In this document: piece after piece, positions 1 through 7,444 of the stretch
Numbering within the stretch: position 1 is the stretch's first letter
How the letters are laid out: every line of letters starts with the position of its first letter
IMG/VR virus record: IMGVR_UViG_3300027976_000219
Coordinates: 1-24,181 of that record
Length of the DNA: 24,181 bases
Strand: one strand, 5' to 3'
Origin: a virus
Notes under the pieces: model-generated
The model's database searches: none
The model's input: the letters and a program-made list of their open reading frames with translations, nothing else
Told to the model about the DNA's origin: nothing
Program-made: the position numbers and the translations under genes

Positions 1-530
1 GCTTTTTCAAATTTAAATGTAGTTACTGTTGTATCTAATTCTTTTTTTTCCATTGTAAAATAAGACAAAGGTCTTACATTATATTCTTCTAGAATTTTAG
101 AATTGATTTTATATTCTTTCCAGTAAGTGGCATCTAAATTAGTCCAGTGTCTCATTTCAAAATCTATTACTTTAAATTTATCATGAAACTGCATTACTTT
201 TTTTTCACTTACTTTATGTGTAATTATATATTCTTGATAATCATTAAAAATTTTAGCTACTGCAAAACTTCTATCAGTAAAATTATACAAATGTTTAATT
301 AGTTCAATAGTATCCCCTTGAAAACCTGAAGAAAAATCTTTAAACTTATAAGAATCGGATTTCAAGTCAAAATAAATAAACATTGAAGGCACTTTGTCTT
401 TAGAATTAAATGCTGACAATATTTTAATATCTTGTCCTGTTAATTTTTCTTTCAGATTTAAATAATACTCAAATACCCATTCTTTTGGGACATCTTTTAA
501 ACTGGCTATTATATTTTTTGTTGAAATCAT
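1..530 (-). CDS. DnaG-like DNA primase, N-terminal part (runs off window)
   Basis: I translated this from the ATG at 530; it is open to the window edge (176 residues seen, C-terminus missing). Residues 36-82 follow the layout of the CHC2 zinc-binding domain of DnaG primases: a VPSMFIYFD strand where 'TPSF-V' normally stands, then YKFKDFSSGFQGDTIELI where the family has 'Y-CF-CG-GD-I-F'. The zinc ligands are replaced (SAFN instead of CPFH; F-D-F-S-S-G-F instead of CF-CG). A primase would make RNA primers for the DnaB-type helicase encoded downstream on the same strand, and primase beside SSB and helicase is the usual phage replication layout. It is separated from the upstream SSB gene by a terminator-like hairpin (547-580). 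The catalytic TOPRIM domain would lie outside the window, so the call rests on the degenerate N-domain and context. Confidence 0.62.
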   Translation of the reverse strand, partial: MISTKNIIASLKDVPKEWVFEYYLNLKEKLTGQDIKILSAFNSKDKVPSMFIYFDLKSDSYKFKDFSSGFQGDTIELIKHLYNFTDRSFAVAKIFNDYQEYIITHKVSEKKVMQFHDKFKVIDFEMRHWTNLDATYWKEYKINSKILEEYNVRPLSYFTMEKKELDTTVTTFKFEK

Positions 531-542
531 AAAAGTAATTAA

Positions 543-580
543 AAAATTAAAGAGGACATTATTGTTAACATCCTCTTTAA
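543..580 (-). terminator. Intrinsic terminator after the SSB gene
   Basis: A perfect 10-bp inverted repeat (547-556 with 571-580; arms TTAAAGAGGA and TCCTCTTTAA) with a 14-base loop lies directly after the SSB stop codon. On the minus strand it is followed by a T-rich stretch (TTAATTTTTTAATT). It sits between SSB and the primase start at 530, so it may set SSB above primase expression. Confidence 0.7.
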
Positions 581-590
581 TTAATAGATG

Positions 591-1277
591 TTAATCTAAA
601 CTAAAATCAGAAGATGCTTTAGAAGGGATAGATAAATCATCATCATCATCACCAAATGCAGTAACAGTTTTTACTTCAGTTTTCTTTAAATGAAGTGCTT
701 CATTATAAACTATTACTTTAGAGTTGCCTTTAGCACCAAAGCCATAGGCTCCTCTATCAGCTTTTGCTATATTCATATCATAATTAATATAACCTGTTTT
801 GCCCATATATTCTTTACCTGCAACACAAAAATCCATATAAATATCTTGGAATTGTGCATTAGCATTAAAAGCATCAATAAAAGCATCAATAGTTTCATGT
901 TTACCGTCTTGTTGAGTAAACCATTCATTAATATCTAAGGCTTTGCAAAAGTTTTGTAAAAATATTAAAATAGAGCGGTCTCTTTGAATTTTGATTCCAG
1001 ATTTAGTTTCTCCATCTGCAAACGCATATTGACTAGCTTTTACTCTACCAATTTGACCTTTGTAATGACCTTTACTTTCATCATCTTTATCAATCATAAA
1101 TCCTTCAAAACCTTCAATTGGTTCTGTCTCTAAATTTAACATTAAATGTTTTGCACCATCAATGAATTTAAAATCATCTAAAAAGATATTGTTAAGTTTT
1201 AAAGTGTGATTACCTGGGGCAATTGTTTTTGCCATACCTGTTCCACCTGTTCCTAAATCTGTTGTACTTAAAGCCAT
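591..1277 (-). CDS. Single-stranded DNA-binding protein (phage type)
   Basis: 228 residues, starting at the ATG at 1277. The beta-rich body (for example TLKLNNIFLDDF, HLMLNLETEPI, KVIVYNEAL) ends in a strongly acidic tail: five consecutive Asp near residue 208, then a final SSDFSLD. An acidic tail with a hydrophobic tip is the hallmark of SSBs, which use it to recruit partner proteins. The product would coat single-stranded DNA during replication and recombination. The next gene upstream is a Sak4-type ATPase, a class often encoded beside an SSB. I see no classical OB-fold signature by eye, so the call rests on the tail, size and neighbourhood. Confidence 0.72.
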   Translation of the reverse strand: MALSTTDLGTGGTGMAKTIAPGNHTLKLNNIFLDDFKFIDGAKHLMLNLETEPIEGFEGFMIDKDDESKGHYKGQIGRVKASQYAFADGETKSGIKIQRDRSILIFLQNFCKALDINEWFTQQDGKHETIDAFIDAFNANAQFQDIYMDFCVAGKEYMGKTGYINYDMNIAKADRGAYGFGAKGNSKVIVYNEALHLKKTEVKTVTAFGDDDDDLSIPSKASSDFSLD

Positions 1278-1301
1278 TTTTCTTTTTGTTTTTATTTATT
1301 A

Positions 1302-2024
1302 TTATTTGTAAATCTTTTCCCAGTGAAATTCTAATTCACCATTTTCATTCATTTCAGAAATTACTATTTCTTCATTTCTTAAGTGTTCAGGTCTTGCTCC
1401 ACATGTAACTTCATCATTAGTTTTAAATGATAAAATAGTTTGGTTACCTTTTCTAAACATATATCCTATAGCGTCAGAATGAGCACATATAAGAGATTTT
1501 ATTTTACCTGTTAAATCAATATTTGCAGCTAACACCATTTCACCTTTATCATCTACTTGTTTATCTTTAAGATGTCCTGATAAAATAATATAGGGTGCTA
1601 AAGTATCAATAAAATCTAGAACTTGAAAGAAAGCTTGTCTTAAATATAAATAACCCGCACCATTTGGTAAGGATAATACATTTTCACCATCATAGTTCTT
1701 ACCCATAGATGTATTTTTGTAAAGCTTTATTGCAAGAGGCATGACCATATCTTCTAATGAAGTTACTGTATCTATAGTAACATATTTATAAGGTTTACCT
1801 GCTTCTTTAATTGCTTTACCTGCTTCTAGAAGTTCTGCCAATGTGCTTACTTTAATTTTTAAAGCTTCTACATAATCAGCTCCATTTTCTAAATCTATTA
1901 ATAGATTATTTTCTAAACCTGCAAAAGCACTTGTTTTACCTGTTTTAGGCTTAGAATAAATAATTAACCTTTTTGGGTTAATTCTTTCCGCTTTTACTTT
2001 TTTAGTTGGAAGTACTATACTCAT
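1302..2024 (-). CDS. Sak4-type RecA-like ATPase (AAA_24), recombinase candidate
   Basis: 240 residues. A Walker A P-loop stands at residues 24-32 (SKPKTGKTS) and a Walker B-like strand at 81-86 (YVTIDT), followed by TVTSLED. The layout (short N-tail, P-loop, LLIDLENGAD about 15 residues later, then VTIDTVTSL) is that of the phage ATPases grouped as Sak4/AAA_24, single-domain RecA/Rad51 relatives that promote strand annealing or exchange together with a phage SSB. SSB lies immediately downstream. The start ATG overlaps the stop of the preceding gene (ATGA), implying translational coupling. The biochemical role is inferred from the family. Confidence 0.8.
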   Translation of the reverse strand: MSIVLPTKKVKAERINPKRLIIYSKPKTGKTSAFAGLENNLLIDLENGADYVEALKIKVSTLAELLEAGKAIKEAGKPYKYVTIDTVTSLEDMVMPLAIKLYKNTSMGKNYDGENVLSLPNGAGYLYLRQAFFQVLDFIDTLAPYIILSGHLKDKQVDDKGEMVLAANIDLTGKIKSLICAHSDAIGYMFRKGNQTILSFKTNDEVTCGARPEHLRNEEIVISEMNENGELEFHWEKIYK

Positions 2025-2686
2025 AATTCATCTTTTACTGTTTTTATAATAATATTTAACCAAGACTTATCACTAACAGGTTTCATTAACATGATTGCTG
2101 CTAAGTCCTTAACAGTCATTTCTGACAAAGGACAATCTTCACTAGCTGCATCAAGTTTCATTTCTTCTTTATCAGAAACAAAAGCTTCTTCAAAATCAGG
2201 AAATAAACTACTTTGTAGTTTGGGAAGTTCTAACTCTTCTTTTTTTAGATTAATCATAGTCTCAGTTTTTCTTTTTTCATAAAGAGCATGTGTTATTTCA
2301 GTAGCATCTTTAAGAACTGCAATCATTTCAGAAATAGGAACTGTATACAAAACATAAGGTTCTCCCTTAAAATTTGTACCATTCTTTGTTTCATATTCTT
2401 CTGTATAAAAAGGATTATACTTATATTTAAATAATTGTCTATCCTCTGAGAAAGGAACAATATTTACTAATTCTCCATTAGCATTATTAACATTATCACA
2501 AAACTCAATATAGATATCTTCTCCTTTTCCAATCTCAGATTCAAAAAGTTGAAGAAATCTTCCATATTTACCTTTTTGAAAAAAAGCTGTTTTAATAATA
2601 AATAATGGATCTTGATTACCAATTGCTTTAAATGTATCCACGTGATGGATAAAAAACTCTTTTTCTTTTTCTTTTCTTACATTCAT
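2021..2686 (-). CDS. Conserved phage replication-block protein of unknown function
   Basis: 221 residues that I do not recognise as a named family. The N-terminal two thirds look globular, with beta segments rich in aromatic residues (for example EDIYIEFCDNV, YKYNPFYTEEYE, GEPYVLYTVPISE). A Lys/Glu linker and an acidic stretch follow (about 150-185, including FPDFEEAFVSDKEE), then a short C-terminal helical region. Its stop overlaps the start of the Sak4-type ATPase by four bases and it follows the DnaB-type helicase by 10 bases, so it is co-expressed with the replication core. The acidic patch could be a docking segment; that is inference. Confidence 0.85.
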   Translation of the reverse strand: MNVRKEKEKEFFIHHVDTFKAIGNQDPLFIIKTAFFQKGKYGRFLQLFESEIGKGEDIYIEFCDNVNNANGELVNIVPFSEDRQLFKYKYNPFYTEEYETKNGTNFKGEPYVLYTVPISEMIAVLKDATEITHALYEKRKTETMINLKKEELELPKLQSSLFPDFEEAFVSDKEEMKLDAASEDCPLSEMTVKDLAAIMLMKPVSDKSWLNIIIKTVKDEL

Positions 2687-2696
2687 TTTTATTTTA

Positions 2697-3698
2697 TTAA
2701 ATTGACATTTTCTTTGTTGCTTGAGCAGGTGTATCTATCTCAACTATTCTCATTGTGCTTCTATCTAATTTGAAAAAACTAATTCTTGTAGTTCCATTTC
2801 TAGATTTAAGAAAATGAAATACTAATATGTCTTCATCATTTATAATAAATCTTTCTGGACCATATTGTCTAATTTTTCTAATAGAAGGCTTGTTAATTCC
2901 TAAAACTACATCAGCATGTTGTAATAAAGCATCTGACCCATAGATATCTGAATCTAAGACATAATTTCCATATTCACCATCTCTTTGCCTATCAGGGGAA
3001 TCTATATTTCTGTTTAACTGACTAAGTACTACAAAAGCAACCGGATATTTCTTTTTCATCATAGTTAAAGCTTCACCTAAACTATTCAACATCTCAAATT
3101 TATTTTTTTGTCCTCTACCAACTCTAAACAGAGCTGAGTGATCCATTGTGACTAACATGTTTATATATGTACCATCATCTTTTTTGTTGCGTTCCATTTC
3201 ATAATGAACAGTAGCACACATTTCATCAATAGTACATGCATCATAAACAACATTAATAAAATCATGTTCTTCTGATTTTTCATAATAATCCACACATTTA
3301 TAGAATATTTTTTCATCAACAGGGTTACCCCCTTTACTCATCAGAGTGTTGTAATCAGCTCCTGTGTTCAAACTTAATTTTCTCACGCCATTGGTCTCAT
3401 CAACCATTTCCATTTGGAACTTAAGTATTCTGAATTCTTGGTCAGCGTTGTGTACAATTATATCACTAATCAACTGTTCCATAAATAAAGTTTTCCCTGT
3501 TCCTGGTCTAGCACCTACTACGGTGATAGTTCTCCATTCTAATCCATCACAAAAAGCATCATTAAATTTGGGCCATGCACTACTTAAGGATTTTAATTCT
3601 CCTTTTCTTCTTGCTTTAATTTTTAAAATTGCTTTTCTTAAAGCATCCCTTTCACTTACAGGTTTAAAAGGCCTGGCTCCATTAAATAATTCTGCCAT
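2697..3698 (-). CDS. DnaB-type replicative helicase, RecA core only
   Basis: 333 residues. The Walker A motif is GARPGTGKT at 62-70, Walker B is MLVTMDHS at 181-188, the VVLSQLNR motif typical of DnaB lies at 223-230, and the C-terminal K-SRNGTTRISF segment with the arginine finger is at about 298-309. It unwinds DNA at the phage fork as a hexameric ring. Cellular DnaB proteins are about 450 residues because of an N-terminal primase-interaction domain; here only about 55 residues precede the ATPase core, so that domain is absent or replaced by another protein. It stands between a small membrane-protein gene (3 bases away) and the conserved unknown 2021-2686. Confidence 0.9.
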   Translation of the reverse strand: MAELFNGARPFKPVSERDALRKAILKIKARRKGELKSLSSAWPKFNDAFCDGLEWRTITVVGARPGTGKTLFMEQLISDIIVHNADQEFRILKFQMEMVDETNGVRKLSLNTGADYNTLMSKGGNPVDEKIFYKCVDYYEKSEEHDFINVVYDACTIDEMCATVHYEMERNKKDDGTYINMLVTMDHSALFRVGRGQKNKFEMLNSLGEALTMMKKKYPVAFVVLSQLNRNIDSPDRQRDGEYGNYVLDSDIYGSDALLQHADVVLGINKPSIRKIRQYGPERFIINDEDILVFHFLKSRNGTTRISFFKLDRSTMRIVEIDTPAQATKKMSI

Positions 3699-3701
3699 AA
3701 T

Positions 3702-3884
3702 TTAATTTTTAAAAGTCTGAATTTTAGCTTTATTATACATAGCGTGTAATAAACTGATTATAAGTTCTATTCCAATATATGAACTTATTGACAGAGATGT
3801 AATAAAAATGTTTATTACAAAGAAGCCTATGACGCTTCCTAATAATGCTATTAAAGTTAAAATTACAGTTTGTTTAATATTCAT
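3702..3884 (-). CDS. Small two-pass membrane protein
   Basis: 60 residues with hydrophobic segments at about 7-29 and 33-49 and a basic C-terminal end (NKAKIQTFKN), predicting two membrane passes. Its ATG overlaps the stop of the preceding gene by one base (TAATG) and its stop lies 3 bases before the helicase start, so it is part of the replication operon. Function unknown; a membrane anchor for replication proteins is one possibility, without direct evidence. Confidence 0.7.
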   Translation of the reverse strand: MNIKQTVILTLIALLGSVIGFFVINIFITSLSISSYIGIELIISLLHAMYNKAKIQTFKN

Positions 3885-4471
3885 TATACTACATTATCTT
3901 TAAAATAAAAAGTATCTTCTTCAGAAGAGTTATTGATTAAGTCACAGTAAGTTGCTAGATCAGATTCAAAGGATTTATCTATGCTTTGTTTTCTGATAAA
4001 ATACTGTGCTGTTCTCATATATTCATAGTTTCTTATGCTATATTCATCAACATACTTTTCAGTAGCTAATAGTATGGCTTGCCATTCATAATCATAATTC
4101 TCAAAAAACCATCTGAAGCTTACTTCAAGATTTTTAGCATGGACTCTTGCATATTTTCCAGAGGAGAGTTTTCTATTAGGAAATATTTCTACATACTCCT
4201 GGATTTTATCAATAAAGTCTTGTCCTAGTAGGATTTGAGATGTTTTCTTTTTAGATTTCTTAAAAAATCCATTGAGTTCTTCTATAAAGATAATGCTTTT
4301 AGGCGTTAGTGTCAAATTTTCATTTAACCAATTATCTCTTTTTAACTTTTCTACCTGCAATTCTTTATTAATAAACTTTTGAGGTACTATTTTATCTTTT
4401 ATACAATGTAATACATAATAAGCATTGGGGGTAATATTTTCTTTTACAAGTCTGTTGAATATTTCAGTCAT
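3884..4471 (-). CDS. Unknown replication-operon protein, possible helicase loader or initiator
   Basis: 195 residues from the ATG at 4471, which overlaps the UDG stop (TGATG). An upstream TTG at 4477 is possible but less likely. The first 60 residues resemble a winged-helix layout (TPNAYYVLHCIKDK, then a helix ending in LTPKSIIFIEELN). A basic linker (KKSKKKTSQ) leads to a helical C-terminal half with FPNRKLSSGKYAR, a Trp-Phe-rich helix (FRWFFENYDYEWQAILLATEKY) and YMRTAQYFIRKQ. A DNA-binding head plus helical tail just upstream of a DnaB core fits a helicase loader or initiator. That is inference from layout and position; I recognise no defining motif. Confidence 0.8.
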   Translation of the reverse strand: MTEIFNRLVKENITPNAYYVLHCIKDKIVPQKFINKELQVEKLKRDNWLNENLTLTPKSIIFIEELNGFFKKSKKKTSQILLGQDFIDKIQEYVEIFPNRKLSSGKYARVHAKNLEVSFRWFFENYDYEWQAILLATEKYVDEYSIRNYEYMRTAQYFIRKQSIDKSFESDLATYCDLINNSSEEDTFYFKDNVV

Positions 4472-5184
4472 CACCAAATAATTTTAGTACCATAGTTTTC
4501 TTCAAGAATTTTATTTATTTTGTTAAATACATTTTCAGAATCCCAGGTGGTTGTTTTATCATAACCTACAAGTGATGGATTTGATACATGATATTTATAA
4601 TTATTATCATTTACACCATCTGCCCAATTACTTGCTTCTTTTCCCATATAAATATAAACTAATCCATTAACGTTCCATGTTAAATAATCAAATAAATAAG
4701 CCATAAAAGATTTCCATATAGCATAATGTTGATTATTTCTATTTACAGTAGTTGTTAAAGCCGTGTTGAGTAAAAGAACACCTTGTCTTGACCATCTTGC
4801 TAAATTAGGCTCAATTGATTTTGGTTTATTAGAATAAACATCTTTATTTATTTCATCTAATATAGCAATTAAAGGAGGTTGTTTTTCTAAAGTATTTCCG
4901 CAACTAAATGCTATACCATCAGCTATACCAAATTGAGAATAAGGATCTGAACTTACTATAACAACTTTTAATTTATCCAAAGGACATTCAATAAAACTAT
5001 TAAATATTTTACTTAACGGAGGTGTAAACCTTTTACCATCTAAAGATAATCTAGCTAATTGTTTTATTATATTATCAAAATCACTACTATATATATATGA
5101 TCTTAATTTAATATCCCAACCAGATTCTTTTAATTTTTCATAAAGTTTATTTTTAATATCCTCAATATCAAGTTTCTCTTTCAT
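4471..5184 (-). CDS. Uracil-DNA glycosylase (family 1-like)
   Basis: 237 residues. It removes uracil from DNA. The three UDG landmarks are present in variant form: SSDPYS at 78-83 followed by GIADGIAFS (family-1 consensus GQDPYH--G-A-GLAFS), LLLNTALTT at 137-145 (consensus LLLN--LTV), and HVSNPS at 199-204 (consensus HPSPLS). The catalytic Asp80, Tyr82 and His199 are kept; the Gly-Gln before the Asp and the His after Tyr are not. UDG genes recur in crAss-like phage replication blocks. The start is the ATG at 5184, opposite the plus-strand gene that begins at 5219. Confidence 0.9.
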   Translation of the reverse strand: MKEKLDIEDIKNKLYEKLKESGWDIKLRSYIYSSDFDNIIKQLARLSLDGKRFTPPLSKIFNSFIECPLDKLKVVIVSSDPYSQFGIADGIAFSCGNTLEKQPPLIAILDEINKDVYSNKPKSIEPNLARWSRQGVLLLNTALTTTVNRNNQHYAIWKSFMAYLFDYLTWNVNGLVYIYMGKEASNWADGVNDNNYKYHVSNPSLVGYDKTTTWDSENVFNKINKILEENYGTKIIW

Positions 5185-5218
5185 ATTTTTTTATTAGATT
5201 TGTTATAAAATTATTATT
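5185..5218 (+). promoter_or_regulatory. Plus-strand promoter (TAnnTTTG type) in a divergent gap
   Basis: In the 34-base gap between divergent genes, TAGATTTG (5195-5202) matches the Bacteroidetes -7 consensus TAnnTTTG and leaves 16 bases to the ATG at 5219. It continues into TTATAAAATTATTATT. Nearly the same string recurs at 14038-14062 in front of the candidate RNA, and TGTTATAA also lies at the same distance (18 bases) before the ATG at 5912. No clear -33 TTTG is present, so strength is uncertain. Confidence 0.5.
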
Positions 5219-5524
5219 ATGGCAATTAAAGTTAAAGAAATGAGTGAAACAGCTATTGTTTCCATTAAAGTTAACAGGTCTTTTTACTATATGACAAAAG
5301 GGTTATCTTTTTATTTGTTTATGTTAATAGATGTTCCTGATAAAGAAGCTTATCTAAAAGACACTCTTACTAAGGCCTATGAAGATTTGGATGATTTACA
5401 AAAATCTTTCTATACTGTTGCTTTATTATTAGGAGAAATTGAAAAAGAAACAGTTGCTCAAGGACATTTTATAGAAAAAGATATGCTTCAACCTGGGGAT
5501 GTAGGTTATGTAATTCCTACGTAA
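5219..5524 (+). CDS. Unknown protein, first plus-strand gene
   Basis: 101 residues, not recognised. An N-terminal beta segment (ETAIVSIKVNRSFYYM) is followed by a helical middle (KEAYLKDTLTKAYEDLDDLQKSFYTVALLLGEIEKET) and a short tail ending in QPGDVGYVIPT. No signal peptide or membrane segment. It is transcribed away from UDG, from a promoter of its own, and its end overlaps the end of the convergent gene 5517-5894 by 8 bases. It and the metallophosphoesterase unit are the only plus-strand genes within the left block, which suggests separate timing. Confidence 0.8.
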   Translation: MAIKVKEMSETAIVSIKVNRSFYYMTKGLSFYLFMLIDVPDKEAYLKDTLTKAYEDLDDLQKSFYTVALLLGEIEKETVAQGHFIEKDMLQPGDVGYVIPT

Positions 5525-5894
5525 GATCCATGTTATAATTATCTCTTCCGATTGCTATACAAGCTTCAATAGCTAATGCAATTTCATCTTTACTGCAATC
5601 AGCAAAAGATTTACATACATCAGCAGCTTTTGTTCTATAGCATAAACCAGACCGTTGTTTAATGATAAACTTCATTTCTTCAAAGTTGTATCCTGATTCT
5701 TTTGCTAATTCTCTAATACAAGCATGTACTTTTGCTATTTGGGGAGTTGTTGCATCACTTGAAGTTAAGTCCATAAACATTTCTATTTCTTGACCTTCAT
5801 TTAGTTTATCTACAAATATTTCATATTTTAATTTTGATTTATCATTTGGATATATTAACTTTCCCCCTTGTTTGATTAATGTTACTGTTAACAT
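5517..5894 (-). CDS. Possible NinB/lambda Orf-like recombination protein
   Basis: 125 residues from the ATG at 5894 (MLTVTLIKQGGK). A longer reading from 5942 overlaps the divergent gene and adds an unlikely hydrophobic lead. The core has EMFMDLTSSDATTPQIAKVHACIRE broken by short loops, then helices: EEMKFIIKQRSGL, then KSFADCSKDEIALAIEACIAIGRD. The order 'A-T-PQIAKVHACI-ELA---GY-FEEMK' recalls the NinB (lambda Orf) group of recombination mediators, but I cannot confirm it by eye. It lies alone on the minus strand between two plus-strand genes. A role in phage recombination fits the neighbourhood; the alternative is an unrelated conserved helical phage protein. Confidence 0.82.
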   Translation of the reverse strand: MLTVTLIKQGGKLIYPNDKSKLKYEIFVDKLNEGQEIEMFMDLTSSDATTPQIAKVHACIRELAKESGYNFEEMKFIIKQRSGLCYRTKAADVCKSFADCSKDEIALAIEACIAIGRDNYNMDLT

Positions 5895-5911
5895 GTTATA
5901 ATATTTATTAT
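5895..5911. promoter_or_regulatory. Compact 17-base divergent start region
   Basis: Only 17 bases separate the ATG at 5894 (minus) from the ATG at 5912 (plus). TATAAT (5897-5902) lies within TGTTATAATATTTATTAT, which places TGTTATAA exactly 18 bases before the plus-strand ATG, the same spacing as at 5219. Other promoter elements must lie inside the neighbouring coding sequences. Confidence 0.4.
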
Positions 5912-6943
5912 ATGAGTTTAAAAAAAATAAGTAATAGTGCACTCAAAGTTAACACTAAAATTGTATTTGAGTATTTAACAAAATTTCCAAATGCCCCAAG
6001 CAAAACATTAGCTAAAAAGATTTATAGTGAACAATCTAAATACTTTGATACATGGGATGTTGTATATAGTAGAGTTAGATATTATAGAGGACAGCTTGGA
6101 AAAAAATCAAGAGAAAATATAAGTAATAAATTATTTCAAAAACCTTTAAAAAGTAAAATTATGCATACTAAACTTAGTTTGCCTGAATCTCATACTAAAA
6201 CACGTCTTAAATTTGTTTTTCCCATAGCTTGTAAGACACTTGGTGTTTTTGGTGATGTTCATATACCTTTTCATGATAATGATGCTTTAGAAGTCATGTT
6301 TACTAAATTTGAAGAAGAAAAAGTAGATGCCATTTTAATTAATGGAGATCTTTTAGACTTTTATCAACTTTCATTTCATGAAAAAGACCCAAGACAAGTT
6401 CATTTTAAAGATGAAATTGAGGCAGGAAAAGAATTTTTAGCTTATATGCGTGATAGATTTCCAGGTATTCCTATTTATTATATACCAGGTAATCATGAAA
6501 ACAGATTTGAAAGATATTTAAGAATTAAAGCTTCTGAGTTATTAGATATGGATGAATTCAGATTAGATGTTATTTTACATGTAGCTGAATATGGTGTACA
6601 TTTTATACCTTTTAGAAGTAATGTTTCTTTTGGTAACTATGTAATAGAGCACGGTGATAAATTATCAGGTGCCGGAGGAGTAGTTCCTGCTAGAACTTTA
6701 TTAATTAGATTAAAAACAAACGCTATTGTGAATCATTTTCATAAGTCAAGTGAAAGCTTACAAAGAGTTTTTGGAGCAGAAGGCCCAACTACTATAAAAG
6801 CTTATAGTTTAGGTTGTATGTGTGATTTAAATCCTGATTATATGGAAATAAATGAATGGAATCATGGTTTTGCTATCATGAAGAAAAAAGATAAAATAGT
6901 AATAGTAAATAATTATAAAATTGAAAATAATCAACTACTTTAA
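5912..6943 (+). CDS. Metallophosphoesterase with N-terminal helix-turn-helix-like region
   Basis: 343 residues from the ATG at 5912 (MSLKKISNSA). The calcineurin-like phosphoesterase motifs appear in order: GDVH 114-117, NGDLLDF 144-150, GNHENR 193-198, HGDK 247-250 and NHFHKS 274-279; these bind the two catalytic metals. About 100 residues precede the domain, with helices (KIVFEYLTKFPNAPSKTLAKKI and DVVYSRVRYYRGQ) that look like a DNA-binding helix-turn-helix. This suggests a nuclease or phosphatase acting on nucleic acid; the substrate is inferred. Its stop overlaps the start of the next gene (TAATG). Phosphoesterases of this type are common in large Bacteroidetes phages. It is unrelated in layout to the second phosphoesterase at 7869-8642. 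Confidence 0.88.
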   Translation: MSLKKISNSALKVNTKIVFEYLTKFPNAPSKTLAKKIYSEQSKYFDTWDVVYSRVRYYRGQLGKKSRENISNKLFQKPLKSKIMHTKLSLPESHTKTRLKFVFPIACKTLGVFGDVHIPFHDNDALEVMFTKFEEEKVDAILINGDLLDFYQLSFHEKDPRQVHFKDEIEAGKEFLAYMRDRFPGIPIYYIPGNHENRFERYLRIKASELLDMDEFRLDVILHVAEYGVHFIPFRSNVSFGNYVIEHGDKLSGAGGVVPARTLLIRLKTNAIVNHFHKSSESLQRVFGAEGPTTIKAYSLGCMCDLNPDYMEINEWNHGFAIMKKKDKIVIVNNYKIENNQLL

Positions 6944-7242
6944 TGTTTTTACCTATAACTTTTAGAGACCATGATGGTCCATATATTGAACACTTAAATG
7001 TGAGTCATATTACTAGAATATCTTTTGTTAATCAAATGAATCCTGATGCAGGGACAAAGATACATTTAAAAACAGGAGAAGTGTTAACAACGCCTTCTCC
7101 TCTTGATATTGTATCCCAAGCAATAGATGAATGCTGGAAATCAGCAGCAGCTATGATATTGTTTAATTTATTAGCAGAGAAATCTAAATTGTACAAGGGG
7201 TTTGAAGAATCACTTGAAGAAACTGATTTAGATCCTGTTTAG
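6943..7242 (+). CDS. Unknown protein translationally coupled to the phosphoesterase
   Basis: 99 residues; the ATG overlaps the TAA of the phosphoesterase by one base. The N-terminal half is beta-rich (YIEHLNVSHITRISFVNQ, TKIHLKTGEVLTTPSP) and the second half has a helix (DIVSQAIDECWKSAAAMILFNLLAEK) with an acidic end. No recognised family. Its 3' end overlaps the 3' end of the convergent gene 7184-7444 by 59 bases, so that stretch codes on both strands. Confidence 0.8.
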   Translation: MFLPITFRDHDGPYIEHLNVSHITRISFVNQMNPDAGTKIHLKTGEVLTTPSPLDIVSQAIDECWKSAAAMILFNLLAEKSKLYKGFEESLEETDLDPV

Positions 7243-7444
7243 TATTCAGTTTAAAAGTTTTAGGCCAATCAAAATTTACAATGCTCCAGTTGTTATTTAT
7301 AACTTGATCACTATCAATTGAAGATAATATTAAGTTATCAAAAATTTTATAATTATAAAGATAATAAGTAAAACCATTACCGCTTTCTTCATTAGTAATA
7401 ATAGTTTTAGTAAAGTTTAAATCAATTAAATCTTGTTCTGTCAT
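7184..7444 (-). CDS. Small phage protein, paralogue of 10504-10746
   Basis: 86 residues. It begins MTEQDLIDLNFTK and contains NEESGNGFTYYLYNYKI, LILSSIDSDQVI and NNWSIVNF. The gene at 10504-10746 has the same order: MKEQNLINLGFKK, ESSG, HYYTLQI, LISNASDEI, DGWEVHIF. The two are evidently paralogues; the family is otherwise unnamed to me. The C-terminal 19 codons overlap the convergent gene 6943-7242. Its start overlaps the stop of the preceding gene (ATGA). Confidence 0.78.
   Translation of the reverse strand: MTEQDLIDLNFTKTIITNEESGNGFTYYLYNYKIFDNLILSSIDSDQVINNNWSIVNFDWPKTFKLNTKQDLNQFLQVILQTPCTI

Noticed and set aside
690-938. Plus-strand 82-codon frame opposite SSB
   Set aside because: It is antisense within a well-supported gene, with the low-complexity composition typical of shadow frames.
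3364-3705. Plus-strand 113-codon frame opposite the DnaB-type helicase
   Set aside because: The opposite strand carries all helicase motifs, and the frame has no start context of its own.
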